From an uncultured Siphonobacter sp. (GTDB lineage Bacteria > Bacteroidota > Bacteroidia > Cytophagales > Spirosomataceae): 64,000 nt of DNA. A model generated the notes under the pieces. The model was not told where the DNA came from and did no database searches. It worked only from the letters and a program-made list of their open reading frames with translations. A program made the translations under genes and the position numbers. This document shows positions 18,822 to 28,146 of this stretch, one piece after another. The stretch covers positions 558,001 through 622,000 of the forward strand of contig CAJYIW010000019.1 in the NCBI GenBank assembly GCA_913775095.1. The letters run 5' to 3'. The number at the start of each line of letters is the position of its first letter. The stretch's first letter is position 1.

Positions 18822-19706
18822 TTACTTTTGATAAATCTCGCCTTTGGCCGCTAAAAGCGTATTCTGCATCAGAGAGATAATCGTCATTTGCCCTACTCCA
18901 CCGGGAACCGGCGTGATGAAACTCGTTTTGGGAGCGACTTCATCAAATTTCACGTCCCCTTTCAGCGAAAATCCTGATTTTTTAGTAGCATCCGGAACGC
19001 GTTCCAGTCCTACGTCCAGCACCACCGCTCCTTCTTTTACCATATCGGCCGTGATAAATTCGGGCCGACCCAAAGCTCCCACCAGAATATCCGCCTGACG
19101 ACAGATTTCGGCCAGATTTTTAGTTTTGGAGTGCGTAATGGTTACCGTACAGTTACCGGGATACGTGTTCCGCTGCATCAGGATGCTCATGGGTAAGCCC
19201 ACGATCTGACTACGGCCCACCACTACGCAATGCTTCCCGGCCGTTTCAATGCCGTAATGCTCGAGCAGCATCAGACAGCCCTGCGGCGTCGCTGAAATGT
19301 AGGCAGGTAAGCCTTTGGCCATCCGGCCAATGTTGATGGGGTGAAAACCGTCCACGTCTTTTGCCGGATGGATGGTTTCCATCACGCGATCGGGATTGAT
19401 ATGAGCCGGTAATGGCAACTGAACGATTAAGCCGTCCATGTCGTCATCTTCATTGATTTCCCGAACTTTATCCAGCAATTCAGCTTCCGTGACGGTTTCG
19501 TCAAAACGCACCAGCGTAGATTTGAAACCCAGTTCCCCACAGGCTTTGACCTTGTGAGCCACGTACGTTTCTGATGCTCCATTGGTACCCACCAGAATGG
19601 CCACTAAGTGAGGCGTTTTGCCATTACTGGCTTTCAATTCTTGCACTTCCGCGGCGATCTGATCCTTAAAACGGGCAGCAACGGCCTTGCCGTCAATTAA
19701 TTGCAT
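18822..19706 (-). CDS. folD: bifunctional methylenetetrahydrofolate dehydrogenase/cyclohydrolase
   Basis: 294 residues from the ATG at 19706 ([10 protein letters not shown], the family's usual start; longer frames upstream lack support). It has the Y-x-x-x-K catalytic pair in [15 protein letters not shown] (Tyr48, Lys52), QLPLPxHI, the dinucleotide-binding [13 protein letters not shown], and [11 protein letters not shown] near the C-terminus. It oxidises 5,10-methylene-THF to methenyl-THF and hydrolyses that to 10-formyl-THF for purine and formyl-Met-tRNA synthesis. It is followed 89 nt later by the SGNH genes on the same strand, but a functional link is not evident. Confidence 0.97.
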   Translation of the reverse strand: MQLIDGKAVAARFKDQIAAEVQELKASNGKTPHLVAILVGTNGASETYVAHKVKACGELGFKSTLVRFDETVTEAELLDKVREINEDDDMDGLIVQLPLPAHINPDRVMETIHPAKDVDGFHPINIGRMAKGLPAYISATPQGCLMLLEHYGIETAGKHCVVVGRSQIVGLPMSILMQRNTYPGNCTVTITHSKTKNLAEICRQADILVGALGRPEFITADMVKEGAVVLDVGLERVPDATKKSGFSLKGDVKFDEVAPKTSFITPVPGGVGQMTIISLMQNTLLAAKGEIYQK

Positions 19707-19894
19707 ACTCTCTTGCTCTAAAATGATAAAACAAAAATCAGCCCCAAAGATACGTATTCCTAAGGTCTGGTGGTCCTGCCGGGGGAATATTCCATTCGGA
19801 AAATTACAGGTCCAACTTTTTGCCCGCATGCACATACCCCGGTCAAGGGCTTGATTTCAGGAGGGTTATGCATTAATTTCGTTTTCTGTTACCG

Positions 19895-20263
19895 ATGTAC
19901 TTCATGCAACTCTCTTTACTCCCCAGCGACGAACAACGTTACTTTCTGGACCTTTTCGCCCAGGTAATTTTTGATACCCGGCGAAATCGTCCCAGACTGA
20001 AAACCATTTGTAATCAACGTGTTCCGGGGGATCTTTCGGTGAGTTGTCCGACTCGTCTGCTGCATCAGTTTCCCGAAGGAACGATCTATAAATTAGACGC
20101 CAAACTGGTGCAGGTGCCGGGGAAACAACCGTATCTGGTAGCCGTCAACCAGCGAAGCATGCAACGGGCTCTGGAATTTTATGAGCATAATCGCCAGTTA
20201 CAGAACGGGGTGGTCCGAGCCCGAAATCTGACCCGGGCCAAACGTTCTTCCTCTTCGTTCTAA
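19895..20263 (+). CDS. small basic protein of unknown function
   Basis: 122 residues, no signal peptide, basic C-terminus ending in a serine run. Starts at ATG 19895 or, less likely, at ATG 19904. No motif recognised. The single-domain look and well-spaced hydrophobic residues (LLHQFPEGTIYKLDAKLVQVPGKQPYL) suggest a real folded protein. It lies in the 188-nt-flanked gap after the folD start, divergent from it. A weak hairpin follows at 20262-20296. Confidence 0.65.
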   Translation: MYFMQLSLLPSDEQRYFLDLFAQVIFDTRRNRPRLKTICNQRVPGDLSVSCPTRLLHQFPEGTIYKLDAKLVQVPGKQPYLVAVNQRSMQRALEFYEHNRQLQNGVVRARNLTRAKRSSSSF

Positions 20264-20310
20264 CCGGAGCTTCCTTTCGGTAGCCCCATTCCGGTTCAAT
20301 TATTTTTAGA
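20262..20310 (+). terminator. weak candidate terminator
   Basis: AACCGGA at 20262-20268 pairs with TCCGGTT at 20290-20296, a 21-nt loop, followed by AATTATTTTTAG. Overlaps the stop codon of the small gene ending at 20263; low strength. Confidence 0.4.
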
Positions 20311-20381
20311 AAATCGTTTCCCTCCTGCCTGAATCGAACGGATTCCTTTCCATTCTTTCCCATTTCCTGCTAAACAATCCC

Positions 20382-20389
20382 TATTTTTG
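20382..20389 (+). promoter_or_regulatory. TAnnTTTG -7 promoter box before the DUF2452 gene
   Basis: TATTTTTG matches the Bacteroidota housekeeping -7 consensus TAnnTTTG, 32 nt upstream of the ATG at 20422; a TTTC at 20356-20359 could be a weak -33 element (22-nt gap). Confidence 0.6.
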
Positions 20390-20421
20390 GGCGTTTTTCA
20401 AACAAACAAAACCTCGGTACC

Positions 20422-20904
20422 ATGCCGGAAAATACGGAAGCAGGGGCGTTCGAAAACCCCATTAGACCAGATCAGGTGGCCGAAAATCCCGGCCTCCTCC
20501 CCTACGCTCACAACGCAGGCAGTGCCGTCATTCGTCCCGAAGACGAGGGCAGAATTAAAGCCAAAGCACTGACGGCCATGCGTCAGCAGACGGGCAAACA
20601 GTACGATCAGCTGGCCGGGCAAATGAAAACCCTGCTTGATCAGGCCAAAGAAATCCAGCGAAGAGTGGAGATTTCGGAGCGGGTGTACACCGCCGCTGTC
20701 AATTTTGAACCTTTTATCGGTCAGACGATGTATCTGTACGAAAAAACGGACGGTAGCGATCTGCTCTCCCTGGTGGCTCCCCACGAATGGGGCCGCTCGT
20801 TCAAGTACAATCGTTTCGTGGCCCAGGTAACGATGCTGTATGATCACACCTGGGATGTTCTCTTCTATAACGAGGAAGACGAAGAAAACCGAGTTAATCT
20901 ATAA
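20422..20904 (+). CDS. DUF2452-family protein
   Basis: 160 residues. The segments [21 protein letters not shown] (about 21-41), [20 protein letters not shown] and [10 protein letters not shown] match what I remember of the DUF2452 family of Bacteroidota and some Proteobacteria. No signal peptide; mostly helical in the middle, acidic tail. Function unknown. It precedes menB by 11 nt on the same strand, so the two are likely co-transcribed from the promoter box at 20382; whether DUF2452 has any tie to menaquinone is not shown. Confidence 0.8.
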   Translation: MPENTEAGAFENPIRPDQVAENPGLLPYAHNAGSAVIRPEDEGRIKAKALTAMRQQTGKQYDQLAGQMKTLLDQAKEIQRRVEISERVYTAAVNFEPFIGQTMYLYEKTDGSDLLSLVAPHEWGRSFKYNRFVAQVTMLYDHTWDVLFYNEEDEENRVNL

Positions 20905-20915
20905 TCATCAGCCGG

Positions 20916-21806
20916 ATGACTGATGATTTAACCACTGAAAATCCGAAAGTAATGAGTGCAAATCCAAAAACTGCCCCTATTCTTTCCTGGAAATTACCCT
21001 GGGAAACGATCAAAGAATACCGTGAAATCCGCTACCTGTACTACGAAGGAATCGCGATGATTTCCATCAACCGTCCTGAAGTACACAATGCCTTCACGCC
21101 GCTGACGGTTAGCGAAATGATTGAAGCCATGGAACTGGCTCGTCAGGATACCCGCGTCGGTGTAATCATCCTGACGGGTGAAGGCGGACGGGCGTTCTGC
21201 TCCGGTGGCGACCAGTCCGTTCGTGGTCACGGTGGTTACGTCGGTGAAGACGCCGTTCCCCGTCTGAACGTCCTGGATCTGCAACGTCAGATTCGCTCCA
21301 TTCCGAAACCGGTAATCGCCATGGTAGCCGGCTGGTCCATTGGGGGCGGTCACGTTCTGCACGTCATCTGCGATTTGAGCATTGCAGCTGAAAATGCCCG
21401 CTTCGGTCAGACGGGTCCTAAAGTGGGCAGCTTTGACGGCGGTTTTGGAGCCAGTTACCTGGCTCGCATCGTAGGTCAGAAGAAAGCCCGTGAAATCTGG
21501 TACCTCTGCGATCAGTATGATGCCCAGGAGGCCTTATCCATGGGACTGGTGAATAAAGTCGTTCCGCTGGAAGAGCTGGAAGAAACCACCGTAAGCTGGT
21601 GCCGTAAGATCCTGGCTAACAGCCCGATTGCCCTTCGCATGCTGAAGTCCTCGTTCAATGCCGATCTGGATGGACAGGCGGGTATCCAGGAATTAGCAGG
21701 TAACGCCACCCTGCTCTATTACCTGAGCGACGAGGCCAAGGAAGGACAACGTTCCTTCCTGGAAAAACGAAAACCTGATTTCCGTAAATTTCCTCAGTTC
21801 CCTTAA
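20916..21806 (+). CDS. menB: 1,4-dihydroxy-2-naphthoyl-CoA synthase
   Basis: Crotonase-fold enzyme of menaquinone synthesis that cyclises o-succinylbenzoyl-CoA. MenB signatures: [27 protein letters not shown] (CoA/active-site loop), [17 protein letters not shown] and [20 protein letters not shown] (the Asp in FDGG is typical of MenB). The C-terminal [13 protein letters not shown] is also characteristic. The start could be 20916 or the in-frame ATG at 20952, which gives a length closer to relatives. It follows the DUF2452 gene by 11 nt. menE lies at 7.5 kb, so the men genes are scattered here. Confidence 0.95.
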   Translation: MTDDLTTENPKVMSANPKTAPILSWKLPWETIKEYREIRYLYYEGIAMISINRPEVHNAFTPLTVSEMIEAMELARQDTRVGVIILTGEGGRAFCSGGDQSVRGHGGYVGEDAVPRLNVLDLQRQIRSIPKPVIAMVAGWSIGGGHVLHVICDLSIAAENARFGQTGPKVGSFDGGFGASYLARIVGQKKAREIWYLCDQYDAQEALSMGLVNKVVPLEELEETTVSWCRKILANSPIALRMLKSSFNADLDGQAGIQELAGNATLLYYLSDEAKEGQRSFLEKRKPDFRKFPQFP

Positions 21807-21818
21807 GCATTTTCCTTT

Positions 21819-21855
21819 CTGCCCGGTAGGCACGCGTACCGGGCAGAAGCCTTAT
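21819..21855 (+). terminator. terminator after menB
   Basis: Perfect 10-bp arms CTGCCCGGTA / TACCGGGCAG with an 8-nt loop, 13 nt after the menB stop; the following T-tract is short and interrupted. Confidence 0.7.
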
Positions 21856-21946
21856 TTCGATAGAAAAGGGTGCAGGCAGGTTTATTTTTTAAAACCCTGC
21901 CTTGGTAAACATCGTATTATTTAGCCAACCAAATAAATGTATCTCT

Positions 21947-22360
21947 ATGTATTTCATCAAGTCGCTGGTAGCCTTTGTGGCCCTGATTGGTCTGTTTTCG
22001 AGTTGTACCAAAGATTCGCCACAGGATGCCGATGAATTGAGTTACCTCTATCAGACCTGGAAACATTCTTCGGAAGAAGACGTAGCGGACGAACGAATCG
22101 TGTACCGAAATGCCGATTATGGGTATCCGAATGCGAACCTTCGCCAGACGTTCACCTTTAGCGAAAACGATGTTCAGGTTTCTGTGATTAAAAACAATAG
22201 ATTAACGACCTATAAGGGAATTTATACGGTCGTTATGGATGAGAACTCCGTCAAGGAAATCACCATCAATTACACCGAAACCGGCCAGCGGGTACCGACC
22301 GTCTTACGTTATCAGGTATTAAATCTGGCGAACGACGTCCTCATTTTAAAACAGTTATAA
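21947..22360 (+). CDS. small lipoprotein, lipocalin-like size
   Basis: The start was set at 21947 (MYFIKSLVAFVALIGLFSSC) because this gives a lipoprotein signal with lipobox LFSSC (Cys20); the longer frame begins with a TTG and has no support. The mature 117 residues contain alternating strands (RQTFTFSENDVQVSVIKNN, TYKGIYTVVMDENSVKEITINY), as in small lipocalin-like outer-membrane lipoproteins of Bacteroidota. Function unknown. It is 7 nt before the EVE-domain gene and probably co-transcribed with it. Confidence 0.75.
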   Translation: MYFIKSLVAFVALIGLFSSCTKDSPQDADELSYLYQTWKHSSEEDVADERIVYRNADYGYPNANLRQTFTFSENDVQVSVIKNNRLTTYKGIYTVVMDENSVKEITINYTETGQRVPTVLRYQVLNLANDVLILKQL

Positions 22361-22367
22361 AAAATCA

Positions 22368-22781
22368 ATGAATTTTTGGCTCGTCAAATCCGAACCTTTT
22401 AAATATTCCTGGGATGATTTCGTTAAAGAAAAGCGAGGCGTCTGGGACGGAGTGAGAAACTTTCAGGCTCGTAACAACCTGAAAGCAATGGCGGTCGGAG
22501 ATTTAGTATTATTTTATCATTCCAACGAAGGAAAAGATATTGTAGGCATTGCCAAGGTAGTTCGGGAAGCGTACCCTGACCCCACTACCGACGATGATCG
22601 CTGGGTGGTGGTAGATTTGGAACCCGTTGAAAAACTGCCCAAATCAGTAACGCTCGAAACGATTAAAACGGATGAACGCCTGCAGAATATTGCTCTGATT
22701 CGCCAGTCTCGGCTATCGGTATCCCCCGTCCGGCCCGAAGAATTTGATATCATCATTGGATTAGGCCATGAACATTCGTAA
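22368..22781 (+). CDS. EVE-domain protein
   Basis: 137 residues made almost entirely of one EVE (PUA-like) domain: MNFWLVKSEPFKYSWDDF at the start, WDGVRNFQARNNLK, VGDLVLFYHSNEGKDIVGIAKV, then the closing DLEPVEKLPKSVTLETIK segment. EVE domains bind modified bases in DNA or RNA; solitary bacterial copies are common and sometimes sit with restriction or defence genes, which is not the case here. Its stop overlaps the start of the following secreted-protein gene by 14 nt. Fold assignment is strong; ligand unknown. Confidence 0.92.
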   Translation: MNFWLVKSEPFKYSWDDFVKEKRGVWDGVRNFQARNNLKAMAVGDLVLFYHSNEGKDIVGIAKVVREAYPDPTTDDDRWVVVDLEPVEKLPKSVTLETIKTDERLQNIALIRQSRLSVSPVRPEEFDIIIGLGHEHS

Positions 22782-24336
22782 CCCCCTCCTTTGCATTACC
22801 CTGTTGCTGCTGGGTAGTCTGAATGTATTTGCACAGCAAAAGCGGCTGGAAATCCCCATTCCCAGCTCAACCGCTAACATCTTCACCATCCCCGTGGGAG
22901 AGGAAGGTGTGATGCTCTTAACCCAAACCGGAAGAAATTCGTATCATATTGACCGTTTCGACACCAATCTGGAACGAAGCTGGTCGGTGGATGGAACCAT
23001 AACTGATGGTCTGGAATACGTGACGTATTCGTACGATGGCAGAAACATTTACCTGCTCTTCAGCCGAAACAAGAGTAATGTTTACGAAATTATCAAAGTG
23101 TACGTAGGACCCGGTTTCACCGAAAAATTTGAAATTCATTCGGTGGACAAAATGGAGATTTCCCAGTTCAAAGCCTTTCACGATGGCATTTACATTGCCG
23201 GAGTCGTGCGGGAACAGCCCATTCTTTCTTACACCAATCTGCAAACCCGGCAGAATCGTTTGCTAAATGCTTCCTTTAAAGGAAAAGCTGAGGTTCAGGC
23301 CATTGAGGTAGATTCGGTCACAAATCGCGTGAACGTAACGTATGCCGTTCAGCAGAAAAGCCGGGAATATTCCATTGTGGTCAAATCGTTTGATGACGAA
23401 GGAAAACAGCTTTCAGAGATCGTAGTAACGCCCGATGAGGATTATGCCTTGCTGGATGGACGTCTGTCTCCCCTGCCCGATGGCACGCAGCTCATGATCG
23501 GAACGTACGGCTATCGGAACATGCAGTCGCAGACGAAAGGACGGATGGTTCAGGGCATTTACCTGTGTAAGGTTACGGATAAGGAAATTTTACCCCTGAA
23601 GTATTACAGCTTCACCGACTTCAAGAACTTCTTCTCGTATCTGAGCCCCCGCGATCAGGAACGCCGCGAACGTCAGGTACAGCGGAAAAAGGAAAAAGGC
23701 AGTGACCTGAAACTCAATACGCAGTTATTACTGCACGACCTCATTCAGAAAGACGGGCAGCTCATTCTGGTGGCCGAAGCCTTTCAGGCCACGTTCCGCA
23801 ACAACGGCAATGCCTGGGGTTACGGTGGCGGCCCCTGGGGTAGCCCAATGGGCGGTTTTTATCCCGGCTGGGGCTGGGGTATGTACAGCCTGAATCCTTT
23901 CTATTTCGGAAATCGTGGTCTGTATAACAATGGCTCGCAAATGTTTGACGGCTGGCAGTATACGCACGCGGTAGTCGCCGGAATCGATCCCGAAAAGGGA
24001 GCGTTAATCTGGGATAACAGCTTCGAAATTGACAAAGTGAAAACGATGTCACTGAAAGAAAAGGTGAAGGCCAATGTTCAGAACAATCAGGTAACGCTGG
24101 TGTATAGCGACAAAGGCAGTCTTCGTTCGAAAACCATTAAAAATAACATGGTGGTGGAAGACGGCACGGCTCAGGCCATCGCCACGACGAGTATGGGCGA
24201 TCGCGTACGCCGTAACTCGACCGAAAACGTTGATTACTGGTACGATAACTACTTCCTGGCCTGGGGCTTTCAACGCATCACGAACGATGCCGAAGGTCGC
24301 CGGAATGTGTTTTATCTGAATAAAGTCTCTTACTAA
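22768..24336 (+). CDS. secreted protein of unknown function with a Gly/Trp/Tyr-rich insert
   Basis: 522 residues with a signal peptide ending at VFAQQ (about residue 23). The body is a series of strand-rich repeats (YSYDGRNIYLLFSRN, LSPLPDGTQLMIGTYGYRN) that could form a beta-propeller. Residues about 345-390 are an odd insert dominated by Gly, Trp and Tyr (WGYGGGPWGSPMGG and onward), likely flexible and exposed. Probably periplasmic or outer-membrane associated. It overlaps the EVE gene by 14 nt and ends before a terminator. I do not recognise a family with certainty. Confidence 0.75.
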   Translation: MNIRNPLLCITLLLLGSLNVFAQQKRLEIPIPSSTANIFTIPVGEEGVMLLTQTGRNSYHIDRFDTNLERSWSVDGTITDGLEYVTYSYDGRNIYLLFSRNKSNVYEIIKVYVGPGFTEKFEIHSVDKMEISQFKAFHDGIYIAGVVREQPILSYTNLQTRQNRLLNASFKGKAEVQAIEVDSVTNRVNVTYAVQQKSREYSIVVKSFDDEGKQLSEIVVTPDEDYALLDGRLSPLPDGTQLMIGTYGYRNMQSQTKGRMVQGIYLCKVTDKEILPLKYYSFTDFKNFFSYLSPRDQERRERQVQRKKEKGSDLKLNTQLLLHDLIQKDGQLILVAEAFQATFRNNGNAWGYGGGPWGSPMGGFYPGWGWGMYSLNPFYFGNRGLYNNGSQMFDGWQYTHAVVAGIDPEKGALIWDNSFEIDKVKTMSLKEKVKANVQNNQVTLVYSDKGSLRSKTIKNNMVVEDGTAQAIATTSMGDRVRRNSTENVDYWYDNYFLAWGFQRITNDAEGRRNVFYLNKVSY

Positions 24337-24348
24337 CGCAAGTTTTTG

Positions 24349-24391
24349 TAAAAAAAGGGCAGGTGATGATGAATCATCTGTCCTTTTTTAT
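24349..24391 (+). terminator. intrinsic terminator
   Basis: An A6-GGGCAGGTGAT arm pairs with ATCATCTGTCC-T6 through two G-U pairs, 12 nt after the secreted-protein stop, with a clear T-run. Confidence 0.8.
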
Positions 24392-24406
24392 CTTTTATAT
24401 TGAATC

Positions 24407-25288
24407 ATGAAATTACTTACCCCTACCCCCTGGCCGGATTACGAACTTATCGATTGCGGCAATTTTGAGAAACTGGAACGCTTTGGTGCCTATACGCTGG
24501 CTCGTCCGGAACCCCAGGCCATCTGGGACAAAACCCTTTCAGATGCCGAGTGGGACGAAAAAGCTCAGGCCTATTTTAAACGGGAAAAGGGTAATACGGA
24601 AAAAGGAGAATGGCTTACCAAGAAAGGAATGCCCGAACGCTGGACGGGAACGTATCAGTTAGCTAACCAGAAATTGACGTATAAACTGGCCTTATCTTCC
24701 TTTAAGCACGTAGGTCTGTTTCCAGAACAGGCCGCTAACTGGGATTTCATCTATGCGAAAACCAAAGCTCTGGGGGTGGCCAACCCTAAAGTGCTGAATC
24801 TCTTTGCCTATACCGGCGTTGCTTCGCTGGCGGCCAAAGCAGCGGGAGCCGATGTGACCCACGTAGACTCGATCAAACAGGTCATTAGCTGGTCGCGGGA
24901 GAACATGGAACTCAGTGAATTAAATAATATTCGCTGGGTGGTGGAAGATGCCATGAAGTTTGTGAAGCGGGAGGTGCGTCGCGGCAATAAATACCACGGC
25001 ATCATCCTGGATCCTCCGGCTTACGGTCGTGGCCCCGATGGAGAGAAATGGGTGCTGGAAGAACAGATCAATGAACTCCTCAAGCTTTGTAAGGAATTAC
25101 TCGAACCCGATGCCCACTTTTTTCTGATCAACCTCTACTCCCTGAGTTTTTCAGCCCTGATCGCGGAGAGTTTGATTCTGCGTATTTTTGAAAAAACGAG
25201 TCAACCTGAATTTGGCGAATTGTATCTCCCCGATTCGTTTCATAAAAAGTTACCATTGGGCATTTTTTATCGGTTTTCAACCGTATAA
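24407..25288 (+). CDS. SAM-dependent methyltransferase of the RlmI/RlmK type
   Basis: 293 residues. SAM-binding motif I is VLNLFAYTGVASLAAKAAGA (129-148) and motif IV is ILDPPAYGRGP (200-210), the DPPxY-like signature seen in the COG1092 rRNA m5C-type methyltransferases. The N-terminal 90 residues resemble the small beta domain of this group but no complete PUA domain is visible, which is shorter than E. coli RlmI. Likely an RNA methyltransferase; the target base is not certain. It stands between a terminator and a two-component regulator gene, with no obvious operon partner. Confidence 0.8.
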   Translation: MKLLTPTPWPDYELIDCGNFEKLERFGAYTLARPEPQAIWDKTLSDAEWDEKAQAYFKREKGNTEKGEWLTKKGMPERWTGTYQLANQKLTYKLALSSFKHVGLFPEQAANWDFIYAKTKALGVANPKVLNLFAYTGVASLAAKAAGADVTHVDSIKQVISWSRENMELSELNNIRWVVEDAMKFVKREVRRGNKYHGIILDPPAYGRGPDGEKWVLEEQINELLKLCKELLEPDAHFFLINLYSLSFSALIAESLILRIFEKTSQPEFGELYLPDSFHKKLPLGIFYRFSTV

Positions 25289-25365
25289 CTAAATCGCTGA
25301 ATTTGTGTTGATTGAGTATAGCTGTATTCGAAACTTCTTTCGAACCGCTTAAAACCATAGGATTT

Positions 25366-26049
25366 ATGAAACTATTAATCATTGAAGATGAACCTAAAAC
25401 GGTACAATCCGTCCGTCAGGGTTTGGAGGAAAACGGGTTCGAGGTAGACATTGCTTATGATGGACTGATTGGCAAACATTTGGCAAAGAAAAATCCTTAT
25501 GATTTAATAGTTTCAGACATCATCATGCCCGGCCTCAACGGGGTGGAACTCACCCGTGAGCTTCGTAGCGAAGGGGTTGAAACGCCCATTCTGTTACTAA
25601 CGGCCCTGGGCGGTATTGATGAAAAACTGATGGGTTTTGATGCCGGAGCTGACGATTACCTCACCAAACCTTTCGAGTTTGCCGAGTTGCTGGCCCGCAT
25701 TCGCGTGTTGGCCCGCCGCTGGAACGGCTCCATGCCTATTGCTTCTAATATTCTTCGTTACACGGATCTGGAAATGAATCTGGATTCCAAAACCGTGATT
25801 CGGGGAGAAAAGAAAATTGATCTCACCGCCCGTGAATTTGCCTTACTGGAATACATGCTTCGCAATCAGGGCAAAGTTCTTTCCAAGGCTGAAATCGCTG
25901 AAAAGGTTTGGGATGTTAACTTTGATACCGGTACCAACGTGATTGAAGTGTACATTAATTTATTACGAAAAAAAGTAGATAAAGACTTCACTACCCGCCT
26001 GATTCACACCCAATACGGCATGGGTTACGTCCTGAAAGTTGAAGATTAA
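25366..26049 (+). CDS. OmpR-family response regulator
   Basis: The start was set at 25366 (MKLLIIEDEPKTVQSV), the normal start of a receiver domain; the frame is open to 25312 without support. 227 residues: receiver domain with acidic pair Glu7/Asp8, phospho-acceptor Asp51 (SDIIMPG), Thr and Lys of the switch (LLTA, TKPF), then a winged-helix DNA-binding domain (about 130-227, LTAREFALLEYMLRNQGKVLSKAEI). Pairs with the histidine kinase at 26140, though a terminator-like hairpin lies between them. Signal and targets unknown. Confidence 0.93.
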   Translation: MKLLIIEDEPKTVQSVRQGLEENGFEVDIAYDGLIGKHLAKKNPYDLIVSDIIMPGLNGVELTRELRSEGVETPILLLTALGGIDEKLMGFDAGADDYLTKPFEFAELLARIRVLARRWNGSMPIASNILRYTDLEMNLDSKTVIRGEKKIDLTAREFALLEYMLRNQGKVLSKAEIAEKVWDVNFDTGTNVIEVYINLLRKKVDKDFTTRLIHTQYGMGYVLKVED

Positions 26050-26060
26050 AAAAGCATAGA

Positions 26061-26097
26061 AAGAAGGTTTGTTTCGGCTGATTCAAACCTTCTTTTT
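26061..26097 (+). terminator. terminator-like hairpin between regulator and kinase genes
   Basis: AAGAAGGTTTG (26061-26071) pairs with CAAACCTTCTT (26084-26094), 11 bp, followed by TTT. Sits 11 nt after the response regulator stop and 43 nt before the kinase start, so it may limit kinase expression relative to the regulator. Confidence 0.75.
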
Positions 26098-26139
26098 GTC
26101 CTTTCCATTGTATTACTCTGTAGCTCTTTTCTTCGCTAT

Positions 26140-27516
26140 ATGCAAATCAGAACCCGGCTAACCATCCAATTTACGCTGCTGGTTTCAGTGATTGTTTTGT
26201 TGGCTTTTGCGGCCATTTATTATTTCAGAAAGTACAATCTGGAAGAGCAATTTTATTACAGACTCCGACAGAAAGCTCTTAGTACGGTCGAATTACTCGT
26301 GAATCAGAATGAAGTAAATTCTGAGACATTAAAGCTCATTGACCAGTCTAATAGAGATTTATTATATAAGGAAAATGTAATGTTATATACCTATAGAAAT
26401 GAGGTTTATCACCAATCCAATGACAGTATTAATTTTAATCTGGATCGAACGATACTAAATCAGATTCGCCTGAATAAAGAGCTTAAAATTGATAAAGGAG
26501 AATATAAAATTTACGGCTTATATTATACCAATGAAGGAGAACGGATGGTCAGCGTGGCGGGAGCCGTGGATGTGGCCGACCAGCTCAGCATGCGGGCTTT
26601 ATTACGCGTGATGATTTACGCGTTTCTCCTGTCCGTGGGTCTGGTAGCCGTGGTAGGCTGGTTTTTTGCGGGGCGGGCTTTAATTCCTATTTCTACCGTC
26701 ATTGATGAGGTGCAGCGAATCTATCCGCAAAATTTAAGCAGGCGGGTGAATACGCAGAATGAAAAAGATGAAATTGGCCGGTTAACCTTCACATTCAATG
26801 CCTTGCTGGATCGGGTTGAACAGGCATTTCGATTGCAGAATATGTTCATTTCCAACGTTTCACATGAGCTAAAGAACCCTCTTACCAAGATTATTTCCCA
26901 ACTCGAAGTCACCCTCCTTCGGGAACGTTCTTCGGAAGAATACCGTCATACCATGGCCTCGGTTTTAGCCGACAGCCGGGATTTGAGTCAGCTTTCCAAT
27001 ACCTTACTTGAGCTGGCCAAGGTATCGGATCAGAACCAGCCCTTTCTGACATCCGCCGTGCGAATGGACGAAATTGTATGGGATGCCCGCGACTTATTAA
27101 GAACCACTCACGAAACGTACACCATCAAAGTTGAATTTCCGGCTGATATTGAAGATGAATCTATTTTAACGCTTAACGGAAACGCCTACCTTCTTAAAGT
27201 GGCTGTCATTAACCTAATGGAAAACGGCTGTAAATTTTCGGTTGATCACATTGTTCAGGTAACCGTTCAGCCTTCCGAAACAGCGTTGAAATTGATTTTT
27301 AATAACCGATCTACGATTGCACAGGAAGAAATTGGATTGATTTTTCAACCCTTTTATCGCAGCCAGAAATCCGTACGTACGTCAGGGTATGGAATTGGAT
27401 TATCTCTCGTCGATCGCATCGTTAAATTACACAACGGTACGATCGATGTTCAGTCAGGCGAAGGCAATGTTCAGTTTATCGTAACTTTCCCGCACGAAAA
27501 GTCAAATTTTCAGTAG
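26140..27516 (+). CDS. membrane sensor histidine kinase
   Basis: 458 residues: TM1 about 10-28, an extracytoplasmic sensor of about 130 residues, TM2 about 163-185, a HAMP linker (SRRVNTQNEKDEIGRLTFTFN), dimerisation/phospho-acceptor helix with His242 in NVSHELKNPL, and a HATPase with NLMENGCKFS (N box) and SGYGIGLSLVDRI (G2 box). Cognate to the regulator at 25366 by position. The sensor domain shows no motif I can name. The G1 box region is short (IFQPFYRSQ), as in other compact Bacteroidota kinases. Confidence 0.93.
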   Translation: MQIRTRLTIQFTLLVSVIVLLAFAAIYYFRKYNLEEQFYYRLRQKALSTVELLVNQNEVNSETLKLIDQSNRDLLYKENVMLYTYRNEVYHQSNDSINFNLDRTILNQIRLNKELKIDKGEYKIYGLYYTNEGERMVSVAGAVDVADQLSMRALLRVMIYAFLLSVGLVAVVGWFFAGRALIPISTVIDEVQRIYPQNLSRRVNTQNEKDEIGRLTFTFNALLDRVEQAFRLQNMFISNVSHELKNPLTKIISQLEVTLLRERSSEEYRHTMASVLADSRDLSQLSNTLLELAKVSDQNQPFLTSAVRMDEIVWDARDLLRTTHETYTIKVEFPADIEDESILTLNGNAYLLKVAVINLMENGCKFSVDHIVQVTVQPSETALKLIFNNRSTIAQEEIGLIFQPFYRSQKSVRTSGYGIGLSLVDRIVKLHNGTIDVQSGEGNVQFIVTFPHEKSNFQ

Positions 27517-27878
27517 TTTTTAAGGATTGCTTCAGATAAGCTTAAGTATTGACCCTTTCATTTGTTGTTGCAAAGCAAACCAGTTTTCTCATCCGGTTAG
27601 ATGGTTTGTAATGGGGGAAATGCAGACACGCCGGAGCCCTTATCGTCGGCTCCGGCGTAGTCTTTTAATACCACTGATGCTAGTTATCTAATCCATTCTG
27701 TATTTAAAAGCTATCCGTTAGGTAAACTCTTTTCAGAAGAAATTTTCTAACGCTACAAATGCATTCTGCCCGCTCTGATTGAAACGTATGGGTTCAGTTC
27801 AACAGGATTTTTCTTCCCCGCTTTAACGTCATCCGGCAGCCGGATTAGCATGGTAAGATTCTTTTATTACGACACGAT
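27517..27878. other. 362-nt intergenic region with one strong hairpin
   Basis: No gene found. It holds a perfect 10-bp GC-rich stem, CGCCGGAGCC (27629-27638) and GGCTCCGGCG (27648-27657), followed by TAGTCTTTTAAT on the plus strand. This is most likely the kinase terminator, but it lies 112 nt after the stop, so a small RNA ending at this hairpin is also possible. The rest shows no clear promoter box. Confidence 0.6.
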
Positions 27879-28142
27879 ATGCCTTTCTATTTAAACGGAT
27901 TACGTTATCGTCCTCGTCAGAACAGACGTTCTTATTCCTGGCTCATACTGATTTTGCTGGGACTTTCTGTGGCAGCCAATGTCCTGCAATGGACTTCGAG
28001 ACAGCACATGCAGGTGCAGTTGAATAATGTCATCATTAGTACGGATTCTACCCTGGCCGCCCGCCACGAAGCCGAGCAAAAACTGAATAAAATTTCTGAA
28101 GAATCCGGGTCGAACCGATCCCTGGTCAGAGGTTTGCGGTAA
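27879..28142 (+). CDS. small single-pass membrane protein
   Basis: 87 residues: a basic N-terminus (RYRPRQNRRS), one transmembrane helix at about 20-37 (SWLILILLGLSVAANVLQW), then a polar tail with coiled-coil character. Positive-inside rule puts the N-terminus in the cytoplasm. No family recognised. It converges with the HDAC-family gene, with only 4 nt between the two stops. Reality rests on the plausible TM topology and clean frame. Confidence 0.55.
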   Translation: MPFYLNGLRYRPRQNRRSYSWLILILLGLSVAANVLQWTSRQHMQVQLNNVIISTDSTLAARHEAEQKLNKISEESGSNRSLVRGLR

Positions 28143-28146
28143 AGCT

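Noticed and set aside
20320-20350. Minus-strand CCGTTCGATTCAGG resembling a tRNA T-loop
   Set aside because: The flanking arms do not pair into a T stem and no acceptor or anticodon arm is found.
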